The notes below the pieces were generated by a model. It was not told where the DNA came from and searched no databases. It saw only the letters and a program-made list of their open reading frames with translations. From positions 62,001 to 126,000 of the forward strand of contig PKUJ01000011.1 of the NCBI GenBank assembly GCA_002869565.1: 64,000 nucleotides of DNA. Reading direction: 5' to 3'. Below, one piece after another: positions 29,147 through 38,058 of this stretch (positions within the stretch are counted from its first letter, which is position 1; the number at the start of each line of letters is the position of its first letter). Source of the stretch: Arcobacter sp. (GTDB lineage Bacteria; Campylobacterota; Campylobacteria; Campylobacterales; Arcobacteraceae). The translations under genes were made by a program, and so were the position numbers.

Positions 29147-29248
29147 CTTGAATCCTTTTGCTTTTAATTATTATAAAAACTATATAAAATTAATAACTTA
29201 TATATAAAAATTATAAATTTAAATTAAGAAATATAATATTATACTTCA

Positions 29249-29288
29249 AAAGGTAAAAAAAATTTTACCTTTAGACCTAAGTTTAGGT
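29249..29288. promoter_or_regulatory. Two inverted repeats ahead of the sugar operon (candidate operators)
   Basis: First, a perfect 10-bp repeat AAAGGTAAAA / TTTTACCTTT (29249-29258 and 29263-29272, loop of four A). Two bases later a second perfect palindrome ACCTAAGTTTAGGT (29275-29288). Both contain AGGT/ACCT half-sites. They lie 82-121 bases upstream of the first ATG of the operon. Binding of an unlinked repressor is the simplest reading. Confidence 0.55.
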
Positions 29289-29369
29289 ACACAATTTAGC
29301 AAAATTCTCTTCAAAATCTGTGCTTCATTTGTGAAAAAAATTAAAAAACTCATATTAAGGATAGAAACT

Positions 29370-30326
29370 ATGAAAAGAATTATTTTCTTAGTAAGTATAC
29401 TTGCATCTACAATTTTTGCAGGTGATAAAATCAAAATATATTTTGATGCAGGTGGTAGTGTTGGTGGAAGTTATGCCAATATTGTCGTAACTGGTGCTAA
29501 AATGGCAGCAGATGACTTGGGAGTGGATTTAAAAATCTATTATTCTGATTGGTCTTCTTCTAAGATGATTAATAACTTTAATAAAGCAATTGCATCAGAT
29601 GTTGATGGTATCGCAATTATGGGACATCCAGGTGATGATGCTTATTCTCTTCTTGTGAAAAAAGCTATTGATGCAGGTATTTTAGTGACAACTTTAGATA
29701 CTCCTTTACCAAAACTTCAAAGTAAATATACAGCAAATGGTTTTGGATATGTTGGAACGGACAATTATACAAGTGGTATTGCCTTAGCAAAAGAGGCTGT
29801 TTTAAGAAATAATCTTAAAAAGGGTGATATAGCTATGGTTTGGGGACTTTTATCTCAACCTACAAGAGGTTTAAGAGCTAAGGGCATGATTGAAGAGCTT
29901 GAAAGACATGGCATAAAAGTAAACTATATTGAAATCTCAAACGAAATCAATAAAGATCCAGTTTTAGGTGCTTCTGTATTTACTGCATACATTACAAAAA
30001 ATCCAAAAACAAAGCTTATTTTAGTTGATCACGGTGGTTTAACTGCACAAATGGAAAACTTCTCAAAAATAGCAAATATAAGTGCAGATGATTATTATAT
30101 TGCTGGTTACTCTTTATCTCCTGCAACTACACATGCGGTTAAAGAAAACTATGTAGATTTAATTGGTGATGGGCAACCTTTCTTACAAGGATATATTTCA
30201 GTTGTACAATTAGCACTTAGTAAAAAATATGGTTTTTCTGGACTAAATATTGATACAGGTGCAGGATTTATTGATAACAAAAATATCAGTATTATTGAAC
30301 CATTAGCTAAAAAAAGTATCAGATAA
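29370..30326 (+). CDS. Sugar ABC transporter substrate-binding protein
   Basis: 318 residues from the ATG at 29370, chosen over the GTG at 29331 because AAGGA lies eight bases before it and it begins a perfect signal peptide (MKRIIFLVSILASTIFAG). The body is a periplasmic-binding-protein/LacI fold of the RbsB type (SSKMINNFNKAIASDVDGIA, LVTTLDTPLPK, GYVGTDNYTSGIALAKEA, LILVDHGG). It would deliver a monosaccharide or glycoside to the ATPase and permease encoded next. Two bases separate it from the ATPase gene. Confidence 0.9.
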   Translation: MKRIIFLVSILASTIFAGDKIKIYFDAGGSVGGSYANIVVTGAKMAADDLGVDLKIYYSDWSSSKMINNFNKAIASDVDGIAIMGHPGDDAYSLLVKKAIDAGILVTTLDTPLPKLQSKYTANGFGYVGTDNYTSGIALAKEAVLRNNLKKGDIAMVWGLLSQPTRGLRAKGMIEELERHGIKVNYIEISNEINKDPVLGASVFTAYITKNPKTKLILVDHGGLTAQMENFSKIANISADDYYIAGYSLSPATTHAVKENYVDLIGDGQPFLQGYISVVQLALSKKYGFSGLNIDTGAGFIDNKNISIIEPLAKKSIR

Positions 30327-30327
30327 A

Positions 30328-31080
30328 TTGAAACAAGTTCTAAATCTAAAAAATGCTTTTAAAACTTATGGGAAAACCCAAGTTTTAAAAGATATAAATT
30401 TAGAACTAAATTCAGGCGAAGTTATCTCTCTTTTGGGAGATAATGGAGCTGGAAAATCAACGTTGATTAAATGCCTTTCTGGTCTAGAGAACTTTGATAA
30501 AGCAAAGCTTACTATAAATGAAAAGAAAGTCAATCTAAAAAAATATGATATAAAAAGTGCGAGAGATTTGGGTTTTGAAACGGTATATCAAGAATCTTCT
30601 GTTGGTTTAGAACAAGAGATTTACAGAAATATTTTTTTAGGACGAGAGATTACCAATACTTTTGGATTTATTGATATTAAAAAAGAGCAAGAAGTAAGTA
30701 TGCATCTTCTTCAAAACTTTTTAGGTTTACGAGGTGTTGGCTTATCTGCTAACTCAAAGGTAAGCTCTTTATCGGGTGGGGAGAGACAAGGTTTGGCAAT
30801 TGCCAGAGCTATTTACTTTGACTCAAAAGTAGTCATACTTGATGAACCAACAACAGCGTTGGCTATAAAAGATGTAAAAAAAGTTTTAAGTTTTATAAAA
30901 AATTTACAAGAGCATGAGAAAAGTTGTATTCTCATTACTCACAATATTTTACACGCCTATGAAGTGAGTGATAGATTTATTATGCTTGATAGAGGTGAAA
31001 TTAAAGTGGATATAAAAAAAGATGATATTAGTTTAGAAGAACTTCAAAACAGACTTTTAACAATACAAAATGAGTATTAA
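30328..31080 (+). CDS. Sugar ABC transporter ATP-binding protein
   Basis: 250 residues, a single ABC domain of the RbsA/XylG sugar group: Walker A GDNGAGKSTLIKCLSG, signature SLSGGERQGLAIARAI, Walker B VVILDEPTTAL, switch LITHN. Unlike classical RbsA (about 500 residues, two domains) it has only one, as do FrcA-type transporters. The start is TTG two bases after the preceding stop with only a weak ribosome site, so translation is probably coupled. It ends in TAATG overlap with the permease. Confidence 0.9.
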   Translation: MKQVLNLKNAFKTYGKTQVLKDINLELNSGEVISLLGDNGAGKSTLIKCLSGLENFDKAKLTINEKKVNLKKYDIKSARDLGFETVYQESSVGLEQEIYRNIFLGREITNTFGFIDIKKEQEVSMHLLQNFLGLRGVGLSANSKVSSLSGGERQGLAIARAIYFDSKVVILDEPTTALAIKDVKKVLSFIKNLQEHEKSCILITHNILHAYEVSDRFIMLDRGEIKVDIKKDDISLEELQNRLLTIQNEY

Positions 31081-32027
31081 TGAAAGAAAAATATATCTAT
31101 CAAATATCAATTTTTGCCATACTTTTTATTACTTTAGCACTCTTTATTAGCACGGTTCCTGAGGTATTTTTACAAGGTAGGATTTATATTTCCTATTTAT
31201 CTATTATTCCTTTTACTATGATTTTAGCTTTAGCTTTAACTCCTTTGATTATTGCAAAAGAGATAGACCTCTCTTTTCCTTCTGTTATGGCTGTAAGTGG
31301 TTATATATTTTCCCAAAGTTATTTAAGTTTTGAGAACACTTTTTTATCCTTTTTTCTCTGTCAATGCTTTGGCTTTTTTGCAGGTTTATTCAATGGATTA
31401 ATAGTTGTAAAAATTGGTGTTCCTTCAATAATTGCAACCATAGGAAGTCAGTTTTTATTCAGAGGTTTGGCCATGATTTTAAGTGGTGGTACGGCTTTAA
31501 GTGTGATAGAAGTAAAAGAAAGTTTTATTGCAGAACTTTTTACAGGAAGATGGTTTGGGTTTTTCCCTGCTCAAAGTTTTTGGGTGATTTTATTTGCCAT
31601 TTTAGTTTGGTTTGTACTCTTTAGACACAAATTTGGAAATGCTGTTTTATTTGTAGGTGACAATATAAAAGCTGCAAAAATGATGGGAATAAATACAGAT
31701 AAAACACGAATAATCCTTTTTATACAAATGGGAATGGTAAGCTCTTTTAGTGCTGTTTTATTAACTCTTGAAATGGCTAATTGGTGGCCTACGAATGGAG
31801 AGGGTTATTTACTTTTAGTATTTGCATCTATATTTATTGGTGGAACTTCTGTATTTGGTGGAAGTGGAACGATCTTTGGTACCTTTATAGGAGCAATAAT
31901 AATTGGAATAATTGAATCAGGAATAATCGCCATGGGATTAGATGGTTTTTATACAAGATTTGTTTATGGTGTTATCATCTTAATCGCGGTATGTGTACAT
32001 GCAAAAATTCTTAATAAAGGTAAATGA
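31080..32027 (+). CDS. Sugar ABC transporter permease (RbsC/FrcC type)
   Basis: 315 residues with eight to ten helices. Family stretches are evident: LALTPLIIAKEIDLSFPSVM, FNGLIVVKIGVPSIIATIG, FVGDNIKAAKMMGINTDKTR and GGTSVFGGSGTIFGTFIGA, the last being the conserved cytoplasmic loop and helix of branched-chain amino acid/ribose type permeases. It works as a homodimer with the ATPase before it. Overlaps both neighbours by one to four bases. Confidence 0.9.
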   Translation: MKEKYIYQISIFAILFITLALFISTVPEVFLQGRIYISYLSIIPFTMILALALTPLIIAKEIDLSFPSVMAVSGYIFSQSYLSFENTFLSFFLCQCFGFFAGLFNGLIVVKIGVPSIIATIGSQFLFRGLAMILSGGTALSVIEVKESFIAELFTGRWFGFFPAQSFWVILFAILVWFVLFRHKFGNAVLFVGDNIKAAKMMGINTDKTRIILFIQMGMVSSFSAVLLTLEMANWWPTNGEGYLLLVFASIFIGGTSVFGGSGTIFGTFIGAIIIGIIESGIIAMGLDGFYTRFVYGVIILIAVCVHAKILNKGK

Positions 32028-33370
32028 TGAATAAAATAGTATTAATAGGTGCAGGAAGTAGCTCTTTTGCAAGACAACTTTTATGTGCAATGTTCTCTTA
32101 TGATAATGTAAAAGATTCCACTTTTGTTTTACATGATATTGATAAAGAGAAACTGGATTTTACCTTTGATTTTACAAAAAAAATAATTGAACAAGAGAAT
32201 ACAAAAGCAAAAGTTATAAAAACATTATCTATTGATGAAGCTTTAGAAAATGCTGATTTTGTCATAACAGCATTTACTGTTGGAGGAATGAAAGCTTGGG
32301 AAAAGGATCTTTATATACCTTTAAAATATGGAGTTGACCAAGATGCTGGAGATACTATGGGACCAGGTGGCATGTTTAGAGCCATGAGAGATATTCCAGT
32401 ACTTGTAAGTATTGCAAAAAATATGGAAAAGCTCTGTCCTGATGCTCTTTTATTAAATTATTCAAACCCTTTAGCACCTATGATTAAAGCGGTAAAAGAG
32501 ACTACCTCTATAAATATTGTTGGTCTTTGTTATGCTGTTCAATATACAGTAGCCCAAATCCTTGGCTTTTTAGGTGAAGATAAGTGGATTTCTCATCCAA
32601 ATGAAAATAAAAAAAGACATGATATCGTAAATTCGAAAATCAGTAAAAATGTAGAGTTTGAGTTTGCTGGAATCAATCATATGACATGGATTACAAAACT
32701 AAGTCTGAATGGAGAAGATTTATACCCAAGAATTAGAAAACTAGTTGATGATGAAAAAGTTCAAAAAGAGGACTTAATAAGATTAGAACTATTAAAAACC
32801 TTTGATTATTTCTGTACAGTAAATCACTGGCATTTAAGTGACTACCTACCATACTTTAAAAAAAATGAAGAACTTACAAAAAAGTTTTTACCAATTAGAT
32901 GGGATTTATTAAATTTAGAACGAGAAAAAATTGAACTAATGACAATACAGATGGAAGATGAAATTAGTGGAAAGATAAAAATTCCAGTAAAACAAAATAT
33001 CTTCAATGCTCCAAAAATCATCAATGCAATCATAAACAATGAAAAAACAAGGGTAAATATAAATACAAACAATGATAACTATGTTCCTAATTTGCCTTTT
33101 GCAAGTATTATTGAAATACCGGCTTTTGTAGATAAAGAGGGAATAAAACCTTGCAAAGTTACAAACCTTCCAAATGCTTGTGCTGCATTAAATAAAACAA
33201 ATATACTTTTCCAAGAACTTTTAGTTGAAGGCGTATTAAAAAAGGATTTAAAACTACTAAAACAAGCCTTGTGTTTTGATCCTTTATCTTCTGCAGTTTG
33301 TACCTTAGAAGAGATTTCTGATATGTTTGATGAAATGTATAAAGAACAAAAAGAGTTTTTAAGTTTTTGA
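32027..33370 (+). CDS. Glycoside hydrolase family 4 (NAD- and metal-dependent)
   Basis: 447 residues. N-terminal NAD site VLIGAGSSSFARQLLCAM, then the GH4 set: NYSNPLAP, the metal-binding Cys in GLCYAVQYT (usually CHSVQ), the His of INHMTWI, and DTMGPGGMFRAMR. GH4 enzymes cleave alpha- or beta-glycosides by transient NAD oxidation, with Mn2+; the form here is nearer to alpha-glucosidase/galacturonidase members than to 6-phospho-beta-glucosidases. Start: ATG 32024 and 32027 are both possible; AAAGG is better spaced to 32027. Being last in an ABC-sugar operon it probably hydrolyses the imported non-phosphorylated glycoside. Confidence 0.85.
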   Translation: MNKIVLIGAGSSSFARQLLCAMFSYDNVKDSTFVLHDIDKEKLDFTFDFTKKIIEQENTKAKVIKTLSIDEALENADFVITAFTVGGMKAWEKDLYIPLKYGVDQDAGDTMGPGGMFRAMRDIPVLVSIAKNMEKLCPDALLLNYSNPLAPMIKAVKETTSINIVGLCYAVQYTVAQILGFLGEDKWISHPNENKKRHDIVNSKISKNVEFEFAGINHMTWITKLSLNGEDLYPRIRKLVDDEKVQKEDLIRLELLKTFDYFCTVNHWHLSDYLPYFKKNEELTKKFLPIRWDLLNLEREKIELMTIQMEDEISGKIKIPVKQNIFNAPKIINAIINNEKTRVNINTNNDNYVPNLPFASIIEIPAFVDKEGIKPCKVTNLPNACAALNKTNILFQELLVEGVLKKDLKLLKQALCFDPLSSAVCTLEEISDMFDEMYKEQKEFLSF

Positions 33371-33399
33371 ATATTTTAATTTATAATTGCCATATATTT

Positions 33400-34248
33400 T
33401 TAGTTTTTTCTTTTACTTAAAATTGCTATTGCAATTCCTAAAAGTATTATATCTGTGGAGATAAAAAGTTTAAATGTAAGTTCTTCATTTAATAAAAGAA
33501 CTCCTAAAAATATAGCAATAGGAGGAACTATTAATTGGATTATTCCTGATGTAATAATTTGGATTTGAGGTAAGATATAATACCAAATCGTATAACCTAA
33601 TGCGGAGGTTAATCCTCCAGAAATGAAAGCTAAAACAATTCCATTAAAACTAATATGAGTTTGTGATACAAATAGAAAATAAAAAATTGCAATAAATAGT
33701 AGTGATTTTGTAAAATTATCAGCTGTATGTTGTAAAGCATTTGTACAATTTTTTCCTAAAATTGTGTATATTCCCCATGCTAAACCCGCAATAATCATTA
33801 GAAAAACGTGAAAAAAAGATAATTTAAATGATTCTTCTGGAAATAATAAGTAAAATAATCCTAAAAAGGCTAAGGCAATCCCTCCTCCTTTTTGTATAGT
33901 TAAACTCTCTTTTTTTATCAAAGCAACAAGAATTAAAAAAAGTTGAACAACCGCAAATAAAATTAGTGCACCGATTCCTGCATCCAAATTTATATATGAA
34001 TATGAAAAAGTTATTGCATATAAAAAAAGCATGAAAGAACTAATCCAATTTTCTTTCGTAGATAGAGCTAGTTTTTTTTCTTTAAAATATATAATAGTTA
34101 ATAACACAAAGCTACCAGAAAAAAGTCTAAAAAAGGTAAAACTAAAAGCATCAATATAATTTTCAATAAGTGTTGCACGAGCTAGTATGGAGCTTGTAGA
34201 AAAGAAAAACAATGTTATGAGAATTAAGATAAATAGCTTGAAGTTCAT
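33400..34248 (-). CDS. EamA/DMT family transporter
   Basis: 282 residues with ten predicted helices in two EamA halves: STSSILARATLIENYIDAFS in the first and WGIYTILGKNC opening the second, ending with basic SKRKN. Such proteins export amino acids, nucleosides or other metabolites. It lies 14 bases downstream of the FAD-oxidoreductase gene in the same direction, so the two may be co-transcribed. Substrate unknown. Confidence 0.87.
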   Translation of the reverse strand: MNFKLFILILITLFFFSTSSILARATLIENYIDAFSFTFFRLFSGSFVLLTIIYFKEKKLALSTKENWISSFMLFLYAITFSYSYINLDAGIGALILFAVVQLFLILVALIKKESLTIQKGGGIALAFLGLFYLLFPEESFKLSFFHVFLMIIAGLAWGIYTILGKNCTNALQHTADNFTKSLLFIAIFYFLFVSQTHISFNGIVLAFISGGLTSALGYTIWYYILPQIQIITSGIIQLIVPPIAIFLGVLLLNEELTFKLFISTDIILLGIAIAILSKRKN

Positions 34249-34262
34249 AACCTAGTATATCT

Positions 34263-35291
34263 TTAGTGCTTAAAACTTGGATTATTTGCAAAAAATTCTT
34301 CTACTTTATCTGTATGTGAATAAATTTTGCCACTTCTTCTCATATATGAATTTACAATATGATAACCATGATTAAGTGCAGCAGCGATTGAGCCACCTGT
34401 ATTAAATGCAATATCTCCAGCTACATACATACAATCAATATTCGTTTTATAATGTTCATCATAGATTGGTTTACCATTTTCATCAGTCTCAATTCCAACT
34501 TTTTTTAGGAAGTCAATAGGCGCTGTCCCTCCAATTGCATAAATTACTCTGTCATAAATAGTATAGTATCCATCATTAAAATTTACTTTTACTTTTCCAT
34601 GCTCATTTTCTACAGAATTTATATCTGTATTCATTCGTAAACGAAGTTTCTCTTGCCCATTGTATTGGTATAAAATATCTTCATTTTCAGGGTTTAATCT
34701 ATTAAAATCTTCTCTTCTATAAACTAGGGTTACTGTATTATTTTCATCTGCTAATTCATAAGCATATTCAGCAGCAGAATTTCCACCTCCAACTACAAGA
34801 ATTTTTTCACCTTCTGAACAGTTGTCAAGATTGAAATTTACATACTCTTTTATTGAGGGAGGAATTTTATATGTTGGTTTATTTGGTTTACCCATCTTAC
34901 CAATTGTAATTACTACGGCTTTAGATTTAAAACTTTGGGTTCCTGTTGTAATTAAAAAACAATCTTCCTTGTCATATCTTATTATATTTTCAACTTCAGT
35001 ATTAAAGGCTGTATCAATCTTTTCTTCATCTAAAAGCTGATCAAAAAAGTCTAAAGTTGTCTCTTTTGTTCCATCCATAAAAGGAATATTCCCTTCTATA
35101 TCTATAGTTTGACCTTTCCAATCTTTATCAACTCGTTTGTTATTTTTATAAAATTTTCTAATAGTACTAGAGTGATTATCTGCCTTATCAATTAGTAGTA
35201 TATTTTTAATTCCATGTACGGCTGCTTCAATGGATGTACCAATGCCTCCAGGTCCTCCACCAATAATGGCTATATCATAAATTGTAGTCAT
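34263..35291 (-). CDS. NAD(P)/FAD-dependent oxidoreductase, thioredoxin-reductase-like (YpdA group)
   Basis: 342 residues. FAD-binding IIGGGPGGIGTSIEAAVHG at the N-terminus, NAD(P)-binding VVGGGNSAAEYAYELAD (about 170) and the second FAD motif MYVAGDIAFNTGGSIAAALNHG near the C-terminus. No redox CxxC is present, so it is not a thioredoxin reductase in the strict sense; it resembles YpdA-type and ferredoxin-NADP reductase-like proteins. The electron acceptor is unknown. AAAGGGAAATCAAATG forms the start region. Confidence 0.85.
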   Translation of the reverse strand: MTTIYDIAIIGGGPGGIGTSIEAAVHGIKNILLIDKADNHSSTIRKFYKNNKRVDKDWKGQTIDIEGNIPFMDGTKETTLDFFDQLLDEEKIDTAFNTEVENIIRYDKEDCFLITTGTQSFKSKAVVITIGKMGKPNKPTYKIPPSIKEYVNFNLDNCSEGEKILVVGGGNSAAEYAYELADENNTVTLVYRREDFNRLNPENEDILYQYNGQEKLRLRMNTDINSVENEHGKVKVNFNDGYYTIYDRVIYAIGGTAPIDFLKKVGIETDENGKPIYDEHYKTNIDCMYVAGDIAFNTGGSIAAALNHGYHIVNSYMRRSGKIYSHTDKVEEFFANNPSFKH

Positions 35292-35466
35292 TTGATTTCC
35301 CTTTATATGAACTTTTTTAAACTATTATACTATAATTTTTTCTTATGCACAGCTTACAAAAAAATCTTAAATACTTAATCTTATATATGTAAGCAAAATT
35401 TAGATAAAATGGCTTTTTCAAGTCTGATAAAAAGATAATTAATATGTATAAAAAGGTAAAAACATA

Positions 35467-35844
35467 ATGAAATATGGTGAAAAAGAAATTTTAGAATTTG
35501 ATATAAATAAAGAAGAAAACTTCTGGCCAAATACAAATGAAAAGAATTACACAATAAATATTGAACTTCCTGAGTTTATGGCAAAATGTCCAAGAAGTGG
35601 TTATCCAGATTTTGCAACAATAAAATTAGAATATGTACCGAATAAATTAGTAATAGAATTAAAAGCTCTAAAACTTTATATTAATTCATTTATAAATAGA
35701 GAAATTTCTCATGAAAATACAGCAAATGAGATTTTTGATACTCTTTATGAAAAATTAGCTCCTAGATATATGAAAGTGATTGCAGACTTTAAACCTCGTG
35801 GAAATGTACATACAGTTATTGAAGTAGATAGTGAAAAAATGTAA
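35467..35844 (+). CDS. queF: NADPH-dependent 7-cyano-7-deazaguanine reductase QueF
   Basis: 125 residues, the short YkvM type of QueF. It reduces the nitrile preQ0 to the amine preQ1 in queuosine synthesis. Visible: the active-site Cys in PEFMAKCPRSGYPDFATIKL, the substrate-binding ELKALKLYINSFINREISHE (family motif E-[SL]K-[SA]xK-xYxxSFR, with minor change) and the C-terminal FKPRGNVHTVIEVD. AAAAAGG lies before the ATG. No preQ1 riboswitch was seen upstream. Ten bases after it begins an HTH protein. Confidence 0.95.
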   Translation: MKYGEKEILEFDINKEENFWPNTNEKNYTINIELPEFMAKCPRSGYPDFATIKLEYVPNKLVIELKALKLYINSFINREISHENTANEIFDTLYEKLAPRYMKVIADFKPRGNVHTVIEVDSEKM

Positions 35845-35853
35845 GGTTTAGTC

Positions 35854-36456
35854 TTGGAAAGATTAGTTACTTCAGCTCAGGCTGCTCAAATATTAGGACT
35901 CTCTTTACAGGGAGTTCATTATAGAATTAAGCATAATCAATTAAAATCAATTAAAAAATCTGGAAAAACTTATGTGTATATAAGTGACCATGTTGAAAAT
36001 AAATCTGAATCTGCAAAGGTTGAGATAAAAGAGATTGCAAGTGATAGTTTTAATGAAGTAATTAAAGTAAAAGATGAACAAATAGCCCTTCTGAAAACCT
36101 CTATAAAATGGATGAAAAAACAGTATGGTTCTGAAATTTCAAGGTTAGAAAAAAATCAAAAAAGAATTATAGGTGTTTTTAATAGAGAAATAGAACTTCT
36201 TCAAAGTGCATTTAATGAAATGCGTTCAATTTATAAACCACAAATTACAAGTCAAATTAATGAAAAAAATATAGAAAAAGAGAAATTTATACCACTGTCT
36301 CAATTTACAATGTACTTAAAAAGTTTCAGTAAAAGTGAAAAAGAGATTAAATTAATCATTCTAAAAGCAATACAAAAACGGGATAATAGATTTATTTATA
36401 ATAAAAAAGATAAAAAACTTTTGATATTAAATGAAGATTTTTCTGATTTGATTTGA
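35854..36456 (+). CDS. HTH (excisionase/MerR-like) protein with coiled coil
   Basis: 200 residues. The N-terminus is a DNA-binding helix-turn-helix of the excisionase type (TSAQAAQILGLSLQGVHYRI followed by the wing IKKSGKTYVY). Residues about 65-135 form a long charged coiled coil (KDEQIALLKTSIKWMKKQYG, NREIELLQSAFNEM) and the C-terminus is basic and helical (SKSEKEIKLIILKAIQKRD). TTG start, ten bases after queF. A conserved Campylobacterota-type protein of unknown role; no integrase is nearby, so it is not evidence for a mobile element. Confidence 0.65.
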   Translation: MERLVTSAQAAQILGLSLQGVHYRIKHNQLKSIKKSGKTYVYISDHVENKSESAKVEIKEIASDSFNEVIKVKDEQIALLKTSIKWMKKQYGSEISRLEKNQKRIIGVFNREIELLQSAFNEMRSIYKPQITSQINEKNIEKEKFIPLSQFTMYLKSFSKSEKEIKLIILKAIQKRDNRFIYNKKDKKLLILNEDFSDLI

Positions 36457-36460
36457 AAAG

Positions 36461-36479
36461 GAGTGCTTAAATAGCACTC
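36461..36479 (-). terminator. Hairpin terminator of the SRP RNA
   Basis: On the minus strand GAGTGCT ATTTA AGCACTC (perfect 7 bp) followed by CCTTTT. Its 5' arm overlaps the last bases of the SRP RNA closing helix. Confidence 0.65.
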
Positions 36480-36581
36480 TTCTCCAGGTACCCAAACACA
36501 CCAAAAGAAGAGGTGCCTTGCTATGTTCCCATCCTGGGGCGTTGTCTCTAAAAATGATTGTAAGGGGCTAAAGAAGAGCAC
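36474..36581 (-). ncRNA. ffs: Signal recognition particle RNA, small bacterial type
   Basis: About 108 nt. The minus strand contains the domain IV hallmark CCAGGATGGGAACATAGCA: CAGG and AGCA on opposite sides of the Ffh-binding internal loop, a TG/CA pair and a GGAA tetraloop. The ends pair over about 12 bp, including G-U pairs (GTGCTCTTCTTT with GGAGAAGAGTGC), giving the usual long hairpin. It is more GC-rich than its surroundings and is followed by a hairpin and T-run. It acts with Ffh in co-translational membrane targeting. Confidence 0.85.
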
Positions 36582-36666
36582 AAAAAATACCTAGATATTC
36601 TTTGTGCTTTTCTTTAAGGACGGTAATTATACCTTGTGGAAGCTTAAACTTCTTATAAATAAATTC

Positions 36667-36694
36667 TTGACTTAAGTTTTTAAAAGAGTATAAT
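36667..36694 (+). promoter_or_regulatory. Sigma-70 promoter of the EamA-YqaA pair
   Basis: TTGACT (36667-36672), 16-base spacer, TATAAT (36689-36694), 32 bases ahead of the TTG start at 36727. One of the few places here with a recognisable -35 box. Confidence 0.6.
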
Positions 36695-36726
36695 GCCAGC
36701 CTAATTTCATAAAAAGAGTAAATAAA

Positions 36727-37623
36727 TTGTCTAAAAATTTTAATTTAATTGGTATTTTTTCTATCATCTTTGCAATGTTTATTTGGGGTAGCTCTTTTAT
36801 TGCTTTAAAATCTGCAATGGCAGATTTAGGGGAATTTACAGTTATATTTTTTAGAATGCTAATTGCATCATTTTGTTTTTTATACTTTATAAAAGGTTTT
36901 TTAAAATATGACTTTACAAAAAGTGATATTAAATATATTTTACTTTTAGCAATTTTTGAACCTTGTCTTTATTTTATTTTTGAAGCAAAAGCTTTACTCT
37001 ATACTTCAGCTTCACAAGCTGGAATGATTACTTCTTTAATGCCTTTAATAACTGCAATTGCAGCGGGATATTATTTAAAAGAGATAATCTCAAGACAATT
37101 GATTTTAGGTTCTGGTCTTGCAATGATTGGTGCAGTGTGGCTTAGTGTTCAAGCTAGTACAACTTTAAGTGCTCCAAATCCTATGTTAGGAAACCTTTTA
37201 GAACTTGGTGCAATGTTTTGTGCTGCAGGTTATACTATTGTTACAAGATATTTAGTAGATAAATATTCAGCTTTATTTATAACTGCGATTCAAGCTTTTA
37301 TTGGAGCAATATTCTTTTTTCCATTTTTTATATATGAGTATTTTACTGTTGATATGAATTTTACAATTGAAGCTATGTCTTGGCTTTTATATTTAGGAGT
37401 TGTTGTTACTTTATGTGGATATGGTTTATATAATTTTGCTTTGACAAAAATAGAAGCTTCTAAAGCTGCTATGTTTGTGAATTTAATACCTGTATTTACT
37501 CTCATTTTGGCCTTTTTAATTTTAGGTGAAAAACTTTCAGTCTCAGAATTAATTGCAAGTGCTACAATCTTAGCTGGAGTACTTGTTTCTCAAATTTCTG
37601 TAAATAGATTTAGAAGAAAGTGA
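36727..37623 (+). CDS. EamA/DMT family transporter
   Basis: 298 residues, ten helices, with the classic EamA opening IFAMFIWGSSFIALKSAM and second half opening LGAMFCAAGYTIVTRYLV. A TTG start is chosen because it includes all of helix 1 and lies a normal distance after the promoter; the first ATG would remove about 13 residues. A metabolite exporter of unknown substrate. The next membrane-protein gene follows after four bases. Confidence 0.87.
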   Translation: MSKNFNLIGIFSIIFAMFIWGSSFIALKSAMADLGEFTVIFFRMLIASFCFLYFIKGFLKYDFTKSDIKYILLLAIFEPCLYFIFEAKALLYTSASQAGMITSLMPLITAIAAGYYLKEIISRQLILGSGLAMIGAVWLSVQASTTLSAPNPMLGNLLELGAMFCAAGYTIVTRYLVDKYSALFITAIQAFIGAIFFFPFFIYEYFTVDMNFTIEAMSWLLYLGVVVTLCGYGLYNFALTKIEASKAAMFVNLIPVFTLILAFLILGEKLSVSELIASATILAGVLVSQISVNRFRRK

Positions 37624-37627
37624 TAGT

Positions 37628-38038
37628 TTGATTTATTTAACACTTTTTTTTTCTGCATTAATTTCAGCTACACTTATCCCTCTTGGAAGTGAAGCCTTAT
37701 TAATTTATGATATAAAAGAGGGGTATAATCTTTATTTACTTCTTTTCTTTGCAACATTTGGAAATGTTTTAGGTTCTGTTATAAACTACTATCTTGGATT
37801 AAAAGGCGAAGAGTTTTTAGTAGAAAAGAGATATTTGAAACAAGAAAAAATTAATAAATATAAAGCTTACTTTGATAGATTTGGTGCTTATATTTTACTT
37901 CTGTCTTGGACTCCTATAATTGGTGATCCAATCACTTTTGTTTCTGGAATATTAAAATATGATTTAAAAAAGTTTTTATTCTTAGTCACTCTTTCAAAAT
38001 TTGTAAGATATTTAGTTTTAGCTCTTTTAGTTATATAA
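37628..38038 (+). CDS. YqaA/SNARE-associated (DedA-like) membrane protein
   Basis: 136 residues. About four helices with the YqaA-type pattern: IPLGSEALLIY at the start, FATFGNVLGSVINYYLGLKG in the middle and SWTPIIGDPITFVSGILKYD, the conserved re-entrant region of the DedA/VTT superfamily. Members are thought to act in lipid scrambling or proton-coupled transport. TTG start four bases after the EamA stop; AGAAGAAAG serves as ribosome site. Confidence 0.85.
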   Translation: MIYLTLFFSALISATLIPLGSEALLIYDIKEGYNLYLLLFFATFGNVLGSVINYYLGLKGEEFLVEKRYLKQEKINKYKAYFDRFGAYILLLSWTPIIGDPITFVSGILKYDLKKFLFLVTLSKFVRYLVLALLVI

Positions 38039-38058
38039 TTTTTTATTTTTAAATAATT

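Noticed and set aside
29331-29369. GTG start for the sugar-binding protein
   Set aside because: It would place 13 residues before the signal peptide; the ATG at 29370 has its own ribosome site.
35292-35466. preQ1 riboswitch before queF
   Set aside because: No convincing short stem with A-rich tail and pseudoknot partner near the ribosome site.
35854-36456. Excisionase-like HTH as evidence for a mobile element
   Set aside because: No integrase, attachment repeats or other phage genes nearby; the gene sits with queF and looks like a resident gene.
36396-36581. Minus-strand 61-residue open frame
   Set aside because: It lies on the SRP RNA and the end of the HTH gene; the RNA structure explains the sequence.
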